DNA from: Monarcha castaneiventris obscurior
Taxonomy: Eukaryota > Chordata > Aves > Passeriformes > Monarchidae
Reading direction: 5' to 3'
Length of the DNA: 64,000 nucleotides
Assembly (NCBI GenBank): GCA_026261815.1
Contig: JAMPIT010000848.1
Coordinates: 6,624,501-6,688,500, forward strand
Under the pieces are notes generated by a model. That model was given only the letters and a program-made list of their open reading frames with translations, was not told where the DNA came from and did no database searches. Positions 13,263 to 25,075 of the stretch are shown one piece after another. Numbering within the stretch: position 1 is the first letter of the stretch; each line of letters opens with the position of its first letter. A program made the position numbers and the translations under genes.

Positions 13263-14243
13263 TCTGAAAAATCAGCAAACCTAAATGTTAAGCAGGCTAA
13301 GATTTTTAGGCAATATATTATATTTGACCAACTGTATATTTGGAAAATATAGGCAAGCTTTTGGGCACCCAAGTCATTATTTAGTTCTTTTATGATCTGT
13401 AAATATATACCTAGAATATGAACATCACCACGGATACTCGGGTTGGTAAAATCAGTTAAATGAAAAGAAGTTCTACTTGTGACCTGAAAGGTTGTGACCT
13501 CAATGCTTATTTACACATGTAAATAATGTGTGTTAGAGCGGTCTCTAGGAAGCGTCAAGAAACCTCAGTGAGGTTTGGACATCTTTTGTGAAAGGAGATG
13601 GGGAAAAGCCAATAAAAGAGCAACTCTTCTGAGGATAAGAAAAAGATCAGGGTAGCATCCTGACCTAGCAAATATTTTCACATATCCCATTATACATGGG
13701 CAATTGCCATAGGCGAGGGCTGAGCTTCTGTACAAGAGTTTGCAAGATGAGAGTAGGTAGAGAATTAACACAGACACATCACCTTGATGCTTTACTAAAC
13801 TGCAGCTGCTGAAAATTCAAGCCCACGATTTTACCGTCACAACAAAAAATTCTCATGGCAGGACTTGTTCCTTTTTGTTACTGGAATTTCTAGACAAAAC
13901 AAACAAGAGGCACCTTCTCCTCTAGTAGGTGATTCAGGATCAAATCAAAGGCTCTTCACATGTCATATCACAAAATTTGAATCAACTCGTTCAAAGGAGA
14001 CTCCTACCCACAGCCATGGCTCTGACCCAGCCAGGGTCTGAACTTTCACATCTGCTTTGAATGGCTCCAGATGTGCAGTATTTCAAGTCCAGCAGCAGCA
14101 CTGCCTCCCCAGAGGTTAATCCTCCCCTGTAAAACTCCAGGGTCAGACACATCTCTTTCAGTTTCAGCTCATGCAGATGTATAAACCACAAATGGCAAAT
14201 GCGTCCCTGCAAATCCCAATGGAGCCCAAACAGATCCAGGAGT

Positions 14244-14640
14244 GAATCACAGACTCTCAGAATGGTTTGGGCTGGGAGAGACCTTAAAGCCATCCAGTTC
14301 CAACATGGGCAGGGGCACCTTCCACTAGCCCAGGCTGCTCCAAGCCCCGTCCAGCCTGGCCTCAGACACTTCCAGCGATCCAGGGGCAGCCACAGCTTCT
14401 CTGGGCACCCTGTGCCAGGGCCTCCCCACCCTCTGAGTAAAGAACTTTTCATCTCCAATCTAAATCTCTCTCTTTTAGTTTAAAACCATTCAGCCTTGTC
14501 CTGTCACTCTCTGTCTGGGTAAAAAGTTGCTCTCCCTCTTTTTGGTAAGGGCTGAAGGGGTTCTCATGTCTCCCTGGAGCCTTCTGTTCTCCAGACTGAA
14601 CCCTCCCAGCTCCCAGCCTGGCTCCAGAGCAGAGGTGAAC
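14244..14640 (-). mobile_element. CR1 LINE 3' fragment, about 400 bp
   Basis: Reverse CR1 3' region from AATCACAGACTCTCAGAATG to the 'ccagactgaaccctcccagc' segment. Apparent reading frames across it are CR1-derived and not genes. Lies 1.2 kb upstream of the first ASIP coding exon. Confidence 0.9.
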
Positions 14641-15846
14641 ATCCTCATGGCACAGCTACAGCCACCAGTGGAAGCAGCCTCGATGCCTCCAGCACTGATT
14701 TTTCACATGAGCATGGCCTGCAGAACAATTTTTGCACTGATCCCAAGCACTTGGAATTAGAAGCATAATACTGATCATCTTCCCAGGGAAGAGTGGGTCA
14801 GTGGGGTTGTAAAAGCAAGTGCAGAACAGACTCAGTGCAGCAGCACTGACCAGACTGAAGCCCTCCCAATGCAGAAACTCTTAGTCTTTTAACTCCCCAG
14901 TAATGAAGTCATTGCAATCAGATGAATGGCCCAAGACATTTGGTTTCACTCGCTCTTTTTACTGCTGCCAGTAGCTTTTCACTGACACAAAGCCACCCAT
15001 AAATCTGGAGGCTGGCAGTGCCTCTGGAGGAACAAGACTCCCATAACTCTGACACCGCAGAAAACTGATGCACATGGAAAGAAAAATCAGCTTTGCAATA
15101 CAAGAAAGTACAAGAAAAGGAGTCCAGGCTGGTGGCACACACTGTGTGCCCTGCAGGGACTGTCATCACAGGTGAATGGCCACACTCCACAGCTCAGATG
15201 CCTCCATAAGTGTCCCAAATCCCAGGCTTTGCCACATCTTGGAAGTTATTCAGTGCATAACCCCAAGGCACATAAACACTTCACAGCATTGGGCCTTTTA
15301 TAACTCACATGAGTCACGGCTCAGATTTATATGGGATTAGAGCAGCCACTTGGAGGTGTAATAAAACAAGATACTACTTCATGATTTATTTAAAAGAGAA
15401 GAAAATTAACAGGAAACTCAATTTGTGGGTGGTTTTAAATTGTCATTATTTTTCTATGCTTTCTAGCACAAATTTGTAGAAAAGATTTTCTGGCAGAAAT
15501 TTGATGATGTGGTTGAGTTTCTGCCCTTGGCCATACAATAACCATTGTAAAGCTCAGTTGGGAGGACTCTCACATCTTATGGGGAAATAAACCTTTTGAG
15601 AAAACAATCAGGAAAAAAGACCATCTGGGGGAGTTCTATTTGAGGTATAGCATTTTTCCACTCTTACAACTACAATCATAGGTATTGCAGTACGAGAAGC
15701 AAGGTGTTGGAAATAGTTGTCAGAGATTTGTTGCTAAAGCTGCACAACCTGACAGAAAACCAATGCTGAGATTCATATCCCTGCATCATTTCTACAGGTT
15801 TTCACCAACTTTGGTTTTCATGACAATGGAATTTTTTCTCCCCACA

Positions 15847-15994
15847 ATGGAAAGAAAGAACCTCTTCCTCAGCCTCCTGCTCTGCTACAGCCTGTTCAGA
15901 GCTGCTGATTCCCACTTGGTCATTGAGGAGAAGACAGAATGTGACCTGTCCAGCAAAATGGACCTCTCAGATCTCCCACCCATCTCCATAGTAG
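15847..15994 (+). CDS. ASIP: ASIP coding exon 1 (residues 1-49)
   Basis: Encodes the signal peptide and the start of the mature N-terminal region, ending with a phase-1 donor GTGAGT at 15995. A likely acceptor (tttctacag) ends at 15797, so the exon probably begins at 15798 with about 49 nt of 5' UTR. The ATG at 15847 was chosen because the peptide from it (MERKNLFLSL...) matches the avian ASIP start as I remember it and has A at -3 and G at +4. The upstream in-frame ATG at 15826 has an equally good context and would add seven residues. Confidence 0.93.
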
Positions 15995-18900
15995 GTGAGT
16001 AAAAGCTGCCCTTCGGTGCCAAATTAACAAGATTTGCAGGAAACACCGCTGTTGATTATTCTGGATTATTTGGATAACTTTGCTTAACGCCCTTCATAGG
16101 GAGCAGAACTGCAGCACCCAAGAATGACAATGTGGTAAACCTCAGTTTAGAGGAAAGAAAAAAAAAAAAATCAGACAATTTATTTTAGTTTTACAGGTTT
16201 TGCTTCTGCTCCTATCACACTATTAGACTTTATATTGAAGAGAAGTGTTTTTCTGCTAGTATGCACAATAATCTTCCTTTGAAAATCTTATTCACACGAG
16301 AAAAAAAGAACATAATGTGAGGGTTTTAAGGGTCTGCTCTTGTGGTAGAGAAATCAACAGTATTAACAAGAATTAATATACCTGGTCTTTAGACAGGGGA
16401 AGAAAAGAGCACTGCAAGGGAGAGTCAGGGGTCATTTATTTATCTATCCAAGACAGGACCTGTCCTGTTTGGGAAGAACCTCTTTAGGGTGACACTTAAC
16501 TCTTTTCTTCCCAAAATTCTTTCCTCATGTCTGCCTTACCTCTTTCAGTGTCATTTACACCAACTTCTTTCAAAAAACTCACAGGTGTTTGGAGATAATC
16601 AGCTAGAGAACATCCATAACTGTGTAAAAATGCTAATAATTAAAAAAAAAAAAAAAGTTTCTCTTGTTTAGCTCCTTTCTGCAGGCTTTTACGGCTTTAG
16701 TTTAAAGCACTCTGGTCTTGCCTTGTTTCCTGTATTTTCTCCATGCTCTTGCCCAGGATAACATATCTTTAAGGAGAAACAGTTGCCCCACAGGTGCATT
16801 TCCAAAGAAATCTGAACCTCTGAATCCTGACTTAACTCAGTGTTGTTGAACTGGGAGTTTAGCAAAGCTTATGCTGTTCTGCAGCCTCCCAAGCTGTACC
16901 ATTTCATAGTCCTTGAGATCCTTGATGCCTTCACTCTCATGATTCCAAAAACATTTTTACCCCAATTAAAATCAGAGATATAAAATACAATCCCTTCACC
17001 TGATTTCTCCATCTTCTCACAGAAGTGAGCCCATGGCAGATGGGCTGAGCTGTGACACATTTCTCCCCACTGCTTCTTAGAGATGCATAACCCTAACTTA
17101 AAACAATACAAGATAAATAAATTAAACCCCCCCAAACCAGCTCAAAATATTTATTCTTCATTCTGCAGCTCTACGCATCTTAACAATTAGTAAATATTCA
17201 AAAATACATTGATAGAGGATCCTGGAATAGATAAGGAGCCACCAGTCAGCAGTGGGGATATGGATGTTTTCTATCCCAGTCACCCATTACATACAGGCAG
17301 TGCAAATTACAAAACTCACACACACAGAGTAAAGGTACCAAAAATACCACAACAGGCTGGGGAGCTGGGAATTGTCTCACACTTTACAGTCTTGCTGTGT
17401 TAGAGCCCAAGAGAAGCCCCAGCCGTGGAATTTACACAGTTCTAAGTATCTAAAATTAGATATGGTGACAAATACATTCAGAAAGCAAAGTTACAGGCAC
17501 ATGAATGAAACACCTTTGCGAGAAACATTATGTAAAATGAGCTTGTAAAACAGGAGGAGAAGGAGCAAAGCACTGCAGAATGAAAGGTGGCATCACAGAT
17601 GCAGAGTTCATGCCAAATCAGCAGAGTTTTTCTTGTGGAAAGCAGCCTACACTTGTTAACCCCTTCCAAAATTATGCATGTAGCACCACCTTTTAACAGA
17701 AAAAAATATGGAATTCTAAAGATTTTTCCTATTTTTGTCCATGTGACTACTGTGCATGAGCACCCCAGTCTTTTTCCCAGACCTTTAATTTTATTTCTCT
17801 GAAATAATTCCTTGTTTGCATCTACCGAACAATGTGTAAAAAATCCCTTCTAAAGTACAGGTATCAGTTGCTCTTCTGCTTTGCACAAGCAGCAGTGACA
17901 GAGTTCAGACACTCTGAATTGAGATGAACATCACTGCAAAACATGCAGCAGTAAGGTGGCAATGCAGGTTATCTGCCTCCTCTCACACAAAAATAGGACT
18001 ATCTCAGTGAAATAACATTCTGTAAATTTGATTTAATATTTTGCTGTGCTATTCTCGTTGAAGATTTAACTAGAAGATCCCAGAAAGTCAGCAGGAAAGA
18101 GGCAGAGAACAAGAAATCTTCCAAGGTAGGTGGTTGTTCATAAAACTTCGTTGGATCAGAACAGTTTGTTACTTCTAGAGTTTCCCTCAGTGCATTCATT
18201 TGCGAGGCTTTTACTGCCATTCCCTGATTTAAATCATTTACATACAGTTTAAATATCTAAATATTGTAAAAATAGATGCAAAACCATAATGGTGGAAAGA
18301 AAATTAGAAGCCCAGAAGATGGGCTGCCCCATCCCTGGCAGGGTTCAAGGCCACGTTAGACGGGCCTTGGAGGAACCTGGGAGAGCAGAAGGTGTCCCTG
18401 ACCATGGCAAGGCTTGGGATGAGGTGGGCTTTAAAATCCCTTCCCATCCAAGCAATTCCATAACTCTGAGTTTCAGAAGGGCACGGGGTGCCTGGGCTGC
18501 AGAGATCCCTCCTGGCTCCCAGGCACGTGCTAAGCAACCCAAAATTTTCCACCTTTCCAAGTCCCCAGCAGAGAAGCTGCACTCCTTGGGGAGATGAGAG
18601 GTCTTTTTCCCCTCACTGAACTGTGTGTGAAGTTAAGGATTCCCACAGATGGAGGATCACCGAGCTCACGAGGTGGAGCATTGCCAAGTCACTCCCCTGC
18701 TCTCTCAGTGTCAGAGCTCAGCAAGCAAGAGCCTGACAGGGAGTTTTCACTCATCTGAAAAGCTGGGAGATCCAAACATAGCACCTTAATTGGTTTTACT
18801 GATAACTTCACCATCTGTGTACATTTTTGCACCCCTTTCTTCACTGCTGCCACGCTCCTCCCTACAGACCCTTTTCCAGCACTCCATCCAGTCATGGTCA

Positions 18901-19272
18901 AAATGAAGTTTGTCGTTTTGCTCACAAGGTTGGTCTCAAGCCCCCCTTCCCCATTTCCCAGCCCCCTCACACCTCTGCATTGCTAACACAGCTCCCACTG
19001 CCACAGCCACCCGCTCATCCCCCCAGAACCTCCCTCTGTCCACTCCCCGAGCGACCCTCATTTCACCTATGAATTCTCCTGGTTTTGTCTTCCAGAAAAA
19101 AGCTGAACTCAGGGTATCTTCAAAGCCGAGGCCCCCGGCTGCTGCTAACTGTGTGCCAACCTTCAAAACCTGCAAGCCTCACTTGAATTCCTGCTGTCAC
19201 TACTGTGCTTCGTGCAAGTGCCGCATCTTCCAGCTGATCTGCCAGTGCCTGATGTTAAACCCCAAGTGCTAA
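15847..19272 (+). CDS. ASIP: Agouti signalling protein (ASIP), three coding exons, 128 aa
   Basis: Secreted paracrine antagonist or inverse agonist of melanocortin receptors, mainly MC1R; in birds and mammals it shifts pigment cells from eumelanin to pheomelanin. Joining 15847-15994, 18064-18125 and 19096-19272 at GT-AG sites gives 128 residues. Residues 1-22 are a signal peptide (hydrophobic LFLSLLLCYSLF) with likely cleavage before His23, as in mammals. Residues 50-72 are Lys/Arg rich. Residues 89-128 form the cysteine-rich agouti domain with ten cysteines (89, 96, 103, 104, 107, 110, 112, 119, 121, 128), the number of the inhibitor-cystine-knot fold. The receptor-binding loop reads Arg113-Ile-Phe where mammalian ASIP and AGRP have Arg-Phe-Phe. 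An extra cysteine, Cys32, lies in the mature N-terminal part, and no N-X-S/T sequon is visible. Two more in-frame ATGs lie just upstream (15820 and 15826). Untranslated 5' exons, known in birds, cannot be placed with confidence. No AATAAA or ATTAAA is seen between the stop codon and about 21.1 kb. Confidence 0.96.
18064..18125 (+). CDS. ASIP: ASIP coding exon 2 (residues 50-70)
   Basis: A 62-nt exon between a pyrimidine-rich acceptor (ttctcgttgaag) and the donor GTAGGT. With the one base left by the previous exon it adds 21 residues beginning Asp-Leu-Thr-Arg-Arg-Ser and ending Lys-Lys-Ser-Ser-Lys. This is the basic linker found between the N-terminal region and the cysteine-rich domain in agouti proteins. 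The preceding intron is 2069 bp. Confidence 0.93.
18325..18478 (+). mobile_element. CR1 LINE 3' fragment in ASIP intron
   Basis: Plus-strand CR1 3' end with 'gccccatccctggcagggtt', 'gggatgaggtgggctttaaa' and 'ccaagcaattccataactct'. It sits in the last ASIP intron, 200 bp after the preceding exon. Confidence 0.85.
19096..19272 (+). CDS. ASIP: ASIP coding exon 3 (residues 71-128 and stop)
   Basis: Follows the acceptor ttgtcttccag. It encodes KKAELRVSSKPRPP, then the ten-cysteine agouti domain, and ends with Lys-Cys and TAA at 19270-19272. The preceding intron is 970 bp and contains a plus-oriented CR1 3' end at 18325-18478. Confidence 0.95.
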   Translation, partial: KKAELRVSSKPRPPAAANCVPTFKTCKPHLNSCCHYCASCKCRIFQLICQCLMLNPKC

Positions 19273-21477
19273 GCCAAGCCAGAGACACAACAAGGCTTCT
19301 GTCTTTCATTAGCTTCTCAAGTGGATATCACAAATTGCCCCATGTGCATAGCAATCAAAATAGAGAGCTCTGAAGCTTGGGTTTGCCCCTCTTAAAATTC
19401 AATGGACAGTCCTTATTATGGGGTTAATGTTATCACATGCTGGATGTTATTTCAGGGAGCAGACAACCAGGGAGATTGGCACTCATTAGGTATTTTTAGC
19501 AAAAGAGCTGTGGTTTATGAATTCTGGATTCCTGTGGGTTTGGGGGTTTATTTGAAGGGTCATATTAATGCTAGCCTGCAGAATTGTCTAACCAGCACCA
19601 CAAAACCTGCCCCAATGGCACTCAAATGGACACTAAAACAGGACTGGTTCGGCCAGTGAGGGACTAGAGCTTGGCTTTGCTCACAGGGACATCATCAGCC
19701 TCCAGCACAAAGTACCAGGCTGAAAATGTAGGGTTTGAGGTTAACTCCATTTTCACACATTCAACAAAAATCAGGACAAGAATTTATGAAGGTTATTCCA
19801 CCTGAAAAGATGGACCCAAGGCTATAAGGCCATTTTTTAGTCGTTCTCAGCTGAGCATCCACCTTCAGGGGTTTCAGTCATTCTGCCACCAGACAGTAAC
19901 TATCAGGGGTCTGATATATACTTGAACCCTAGATGTATCTGCCTTGTAATATAAAAATCAGATTTTTTTTTCTCCAGCCATATCTGTAGGAATCAACTCC
20001 TCAGCCCTTCTCCTGCTGCCAAGGACATTGTGTGTATAGAGCCCAAAAGTAGGAAGACATACCTGGAACTTTGAGGAAGAAAGGAAAGATCAGCAAAAGA
20101 TGAATTTATATCCTGCATGTGCATCTTGAAGCAAACCATTCCAAGCAATCAACCTTTTTCTTTGCCCTTTCTTGTTCTTCTCCCAGAACCAACTCCAAGG
20201 GTGAAATCAGGCAGGAATGTCCATGTAGTGCAGCAACTAGGGGAAAATCACATGCTGTATCAAGCCTTTAAGGCTCAGAAAGAGATGGGCGAAGCTCAAG
20301 GCAATAGAAGACTTCTTTCTCTTGTTCTTGAAGCTCTTTGCCCTAAGTTTGAGGTATCCAAGATGGCACAGGAGGAAAACCTTTCTTGGTTAAACTTCCA
20401 GGAGAGCAAGGAGGGAGTAGACCCAGGAAGTGTCCTTGACATTGAAGACTTTTTATCTGCCAGAGTCCAGCTCTTGCTGTTTACCTCCTCTGTTCTGTAC
20501 CTACAGTGTTTCCCCTGCTCCCATACATTCTTTTTTTCTTCTGTGCTACTTCCTTGGTTTTAGCATTTTCCCTTTATCCAGCTGCTATTCCCAATCACCA
20601 CAGGAACACTCCAGGGCTAACCCAAATCTCCCATGTTCTCTCCACCTGCCTGCACCAGGGTCCCTTCCAGTACTCTTTAGCTTTCACACTCAGATTTTTC
20701 CTAATCATGAATTTCTAATGCCAAACAGGAATTCTCTAATCCCCTGTTCAGCTCTCATTGAGAAGACAGTTGTTTCCTGATTTATTTCTAAACACAGCTG
20801 AGGGCTACAAAAATCTTCAAGGCAGGAAAAGATGATACAGATGACTCCAAAGGGGCTCAAGCCATATGAAGAGGTTTTTTTAATTCTAAAAGTCAGTCTA
20901 AAGCCCAGAACTCAAAACTAAGGTTGGATATTGACATTAATTTTTGTTCATACTAGACATATATATAGATGGATGCCAGATTAATCTAAGAAAGAGCCCT
21001 AATGATGACAGAATGTCATTGTGTTCCTTTTATAAGGTACATCAATTGTACCTTGCCTGATATAAGTTTGAATTCTTGTAAATATACGTAAGTGTGTCTT
21101 TTAACCAGATATCTTGGCTCAGGAATCTGTAAGCCACTCAGTCATTATGGAAAAGGAGATGAGAAGGAAGAACAATATATCACAATGGATTTCAGAATGT
21201 GGCCCCTTCTTTTACCAAGTAAAGATTTAGGTTCCATCAAATTGTTTCAAAATTCTCATAACTATAACAAATTGTTGTTGATTGATACCAAAAACATACC
21301 AACAATCACAGTACTTCTTACGTGGAAAAAAGATCATTTTCATACCAGGAAGTCCAACTGGTCAGAAAAATTATATTTTACCAGGGCCAAGGGGAGTAGG
21401 AGCAGAGGGAAGGGAAGGAAGGAGAGCCAGAAATCCAACAAACAGCTGCTCTCAACTGCAGCTCCCACTCCAGCTTT

Positions 21478-22075
21478 GCAGAACCTCAGAATGGCTGAGG
21501 TCAGCAGGGACCTCTGGAAGCCATCCATCTGGACCTGCTTGCCCAGGACCACATCAGGGCAGCTTCTGAACATCTCCAAGGAGGGAAACTCTACCACCTC
21601 CCTGGGCACCTGTCCTGGTGCTCAGTCACCCTCGCTCACCATTAAAACCAGAAAAGAAATGTTTCCTAATGTTTGACTCTCTCCAGTGTGTCCCTGTCTC
21701 TCTCACACTGGGGAGCCCCAAGCTGGGCACAGCAGTCCAGGGATGAGCTCCCCAGTGCTGAGCAAGGAGGGGATCCCCTCCTTGACCTGCTGGTGACAAT
21801 GGTCCCAACACGGCGCAGTTTCTCCTTCTGCTGACCCTTGGTCATCTTGGTGCTCACCAAGTGCCCCAGGGCCTCTCCTGTCTCCCAGCTGGGTGTCCCC
21901 CAGAGCATCCTGGGGCTGTTCCTCCCCAGGGACAGGACTTTGTGTTCCTCCTTGTTGAGCTGTCCAGTGTGGCTCAGTCCCCCTGGACAGCAGCACATCC
22001 CTCAGCCACTCCTCCCAGGCCTGTGTGTCCAGACAGCTCTGAGGGCTCACTCTGCCCCATCATCCACATCATTAG
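21478..22075 (-). mobile_element. Older CR1 LINE fragment, about 600 bp
   Basis: Reverse orientation; contains 'gacctgcttgcccaggacca', 'ctccccagtgctgagcaagg' and 'cctttgttgagctg'-like segments typical of the longer 3' part of CR1 (hazard and transcription-factor-like wording of open frames across it is accidental). Diverged and probably old. Confidence 0.75.
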
Positions 22076-24299
22076 TGGAAATGGAGCACAATGTGGGGCT
22101 CTCAGACAAGGATATCAAAGTGCCAAGACCCACCCAAGGACCTACAGACGTGGCAGCTGACCCAGCCAAGGACAGGATGGCGCCTGTAGGCAACAAAGGA
22201 AAAGGAAAAAAGCTGTCAATGACAGTAAGGGGACTTTTTAATATAGCATCTATCTGTAGTGTATTTTTAAATTTGATTTATTAATAAGTCTTATTTGTAA
22301 CTGGAATTGATTAGAAAGAGGCTTTGCTTTCCTTGCTCTTCATCTATCACACCAAAGAATACATATAATCAAGTACTGAAATTGTTATTAGCCGTAGTGA
22401 CTTGACTTTTCTGGGTAAAGATCACATTGCATGAGGTATTGACACAGGATACAGAAATCAGTAAAATATGTACACCAAATATTTGCTTCAATGTATTTCG
22501 TTTGAGCAGTTGTTTATACTGAGGGGATGTTTCTAAGTGTAGGAGTCCCCCCGGGGTCCCATCTGAAATGTTATCAGCACACAGATGATAAAACATGCAC
22601 ATGACAAAGACAGAGTATTTAATTTTTACCTGTCACACACCAAAATGTCTCCACTGAACACTTATTGGAATTCAAGTGCAGAGACAGCCCCAGGAATGCT
22701 CCATGACAGAGTCATTGTGCTCATAGAGACTAATGGAAATTATACCCAAATTACAGGTTTGTAGGATGAAACACAAATAAATCACTGTTAGCTTTTCCAA
22801 ATATCGCCTGTCTTGTGTAAATTTAAAACATATACTGTATTTTCCTGACTTGATTGCTTATTGTCACACCCAAATCCCATGAAATCCAAGTTTATCCTGA
22901 TGGATAAAACAAGTGGTAGAATTAACACCTGGATGACTGTACCAAACTACCTCTAAACATGTCATAGTTTTCCAAGCTAATCACTCAAGCTCTCCGGAGG
23001 ACCCCAAAAGGAAACCAAACAAACCCTTTAGGAATTTCTGAGGGAAGGAAAGATTTGATGGAAGGTAAAATGACTTTTTCCAAGTTGTCTAGAAGAGTCA
23101 GCAGTGTCTGTGATACTCCTTTGGCTGAGGGTGGTGAAAGACTCAACGAGGCCCTTTGAGATGAGGACAGCGTTAAACCTGTGACGAAATGAATTATTGC
23201 AGCAGCAGCAGGAGATTTGTATAACCAAACTGAGGAGCCCAGGAAGAACTTGTGCATGGCACGTCCAGCTGTGACTCTGTGGGAGCTCTGTTTTACAGGG
23301 CACAAATTACATCCATCCCAGTGCTACAGCAAAGAGGCCTCTTGGAGCATCGTGGGACACACTCCCCATGAGCCTCCAGCTCACTCTCTGGGTGGGTGTA
23401 GACATTAAATGCCACTCAAGGCCAATGCAATAAAAAAACATTAAATCAAAACATATTTCAACAGAGCATTTTAAGATGAATTAGACCATTCTATGGCAAG
23501 AAGTGACTCTATAAATATGCTAAACAGAAAAATTCAGCACTTGTCTGCATCCAGTGACCTATTTAACTCCAAGACACGGCTCTGAGTTGCACACTCAGGC
23601 CTGGAAAAGAAAATAATTAACAATGGGCTTCCCTAACGAACCCAGGAACAATTTTTTTCTGTCTATTCCCAAGCTCCAACCTGCTGCCCTCCTGGACACA
23701 GCGATCTCCAGAACTCAGCAGGAAACACATGGGATGGCCTGCTGTGGTTACTGCACTCCAAAATCCCAGTCACCCCTGTAATACCTGGGTGGAAAAGGTG
23801 CCACAGGCACCTCATTTCCAAAACCAAGAGTGCACAGCAAGAAGCTGCTCATTGCCAATCAGAAATATAATCTTGTATTTTTGTAGTACATTTAATAATT
23901 GGAAAGAAATAATTGCTTCCTGGGGCAGATGCAAACCACTTGAAGCACCATGTGCTTTTCTAACTGTGAGGATGAGAAAGTCACCAGTCACTTTTGACAA
24001 GCCCCAGCCAAAGGCAATGAGTGAAGCCCCCAGCCTTATAAAGGCAACAGTTGGCAGGTCACAGTGCAGTCATAAAACCACAACTGGGGACATCACAGGT
24101 GGGCACACACACGGGCAGTGCTGAATCTTGGCACTCCATGAAAAATTCTTTCCTCTATTTGTACAACCTCCACTCTTTCAGCTTTCATTTTGCCAGTGTC
24201 CAGATTCCAACAGGTATTTTTCAAAGGCATCAGCAGCTCCTGGGATAGCCCAAAGAACAGGAATACACACAACAGCCACACAGAGCATTTCCTCGCCCT

Positions 24300-24778
24300 T
24301 AGAATCACAAAATGATTTGGATTGGAAGAGACCTTAAAGCCCACCTTGTTCCAGCCCCCTACCATGGGCAGGGACACCTTCCACTGTCCCAGATCCCAAG
24401 CCCCGTCTGACCTGGCCTTGGACACTTCCAGGGATCCAGGGGCAGCCACAGCTTCTCTGGGCACCCTGTGCCAGGGCCTCCCCACCCTCAGCATAAAAAG
24501 CAAAAATCTTCTATCTACTTTAAATCTACATTCTTTCAGTTTACAACCACCACCCCTTCTGCCACAACAGGCCCTGCTAAAAAGTCTGACGCCGTCTTTC
24601 CTATAGGCCTCCTTCAACTATTAAAAGGCCACAATCAGGTCTCCCCAGAGCCCTCTCTCCTCTGTGCAGAGCACCCCCAGCTCTCCCAGATCACCTCTGT
24701 GGCCTTCTCTGGACTCGCTCCAACAGCTCCATGTCCTTGTCCCGTTGTGGCCCCCAGAGCTGGAGGCAGCCCTGCAGG
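24300..24778 (-). mobile_element. CR1 LINE 3' fragment, about 480 bp
   Basis: Starts with the reverse tail TAGAATCACAAAATGATTTG and runs through 'tctctggactcgctccaaca' to 'cagagctggaggcagccctg'. Its 5' (right) end passes directly into the purine satellite at 24779. Confidence 0.92.
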
Positions 24779-25075
24779 AGAGGGGAGAGGAGAGAGGAGA
24801 GAGGAGAGAGGAGAGAGGAGAGAGGAGAGAGGAGAGAGGAGAGAGGAGAGAGGAGAGAGGAGAGAGGAGAGAGGAGAGAGGAGAGGAGAGGAGAGGAGAG
24901 GAGAGGAGAGGAGAGGAGAGGAGAGGAGAGGAGAGGAGAGGAGAGGAGAGGAGAGGAGAGGGGAAGGGGAGAGGGGAGAGGGGAGAGGGGAGAGGGGAGA
25001 GGGGAGAGGGGAGAGAGGAGAGAGGAGAGAGGAGAGAGGAGAGAGGAGAGAGGAGAGAGGAGAGAGGAGAGAGGG
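24779..25075 (+). repeat. Purine-only satellite, (AGAGAGG)/(AGAGG)/(AGAGGGG) blocks
   Basis: Nearly 300 bp in which the plus strand contains only A and G. Distinct blocks follow one another: 7-bp AGAGAGG units, then 5-bp AGAGG units (about 24883-24960), then 7-bp AGAGGGG units (about 24966-25012), then AGAGAGG again to 25075. Both strands therefore give spurious long open frames. Adjoins a CR1 fragment on the left. Confidence 0.97.

Larger units (their letters stand above)
12375..15797. other. Proximal ASIP upstream region
   Basis: Noncoding sequence between the solo LTR and the first ASIP coding exon, with CR1 fragments at 13035-13262 and 14244-14640. Any proximal ASIP promoter or untranslated exon should lie here or further upstream, but no exon can be fixed from sequence alone. 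Confidence 0.5.

Noticed and set aside
1..15000. Exons of EIF2S2 or RALY, expected to the left of ASIP
   Set aside because: No frame resembles either protein; they must lie outside the window.
20117..20563. A 148-codon plus-strand open frame downstream of ASIP with a protein-like central part
   Set aside because: No recognised domain, no matching splice signals that lead anywhere, a low-complexity hydrophobic end, and a length that can arise by chance in 64 kb.
21092..21676. A 194-codon open frame
   Set aside because: Its second half is CR1 sequence and the first half has no protein-like features.
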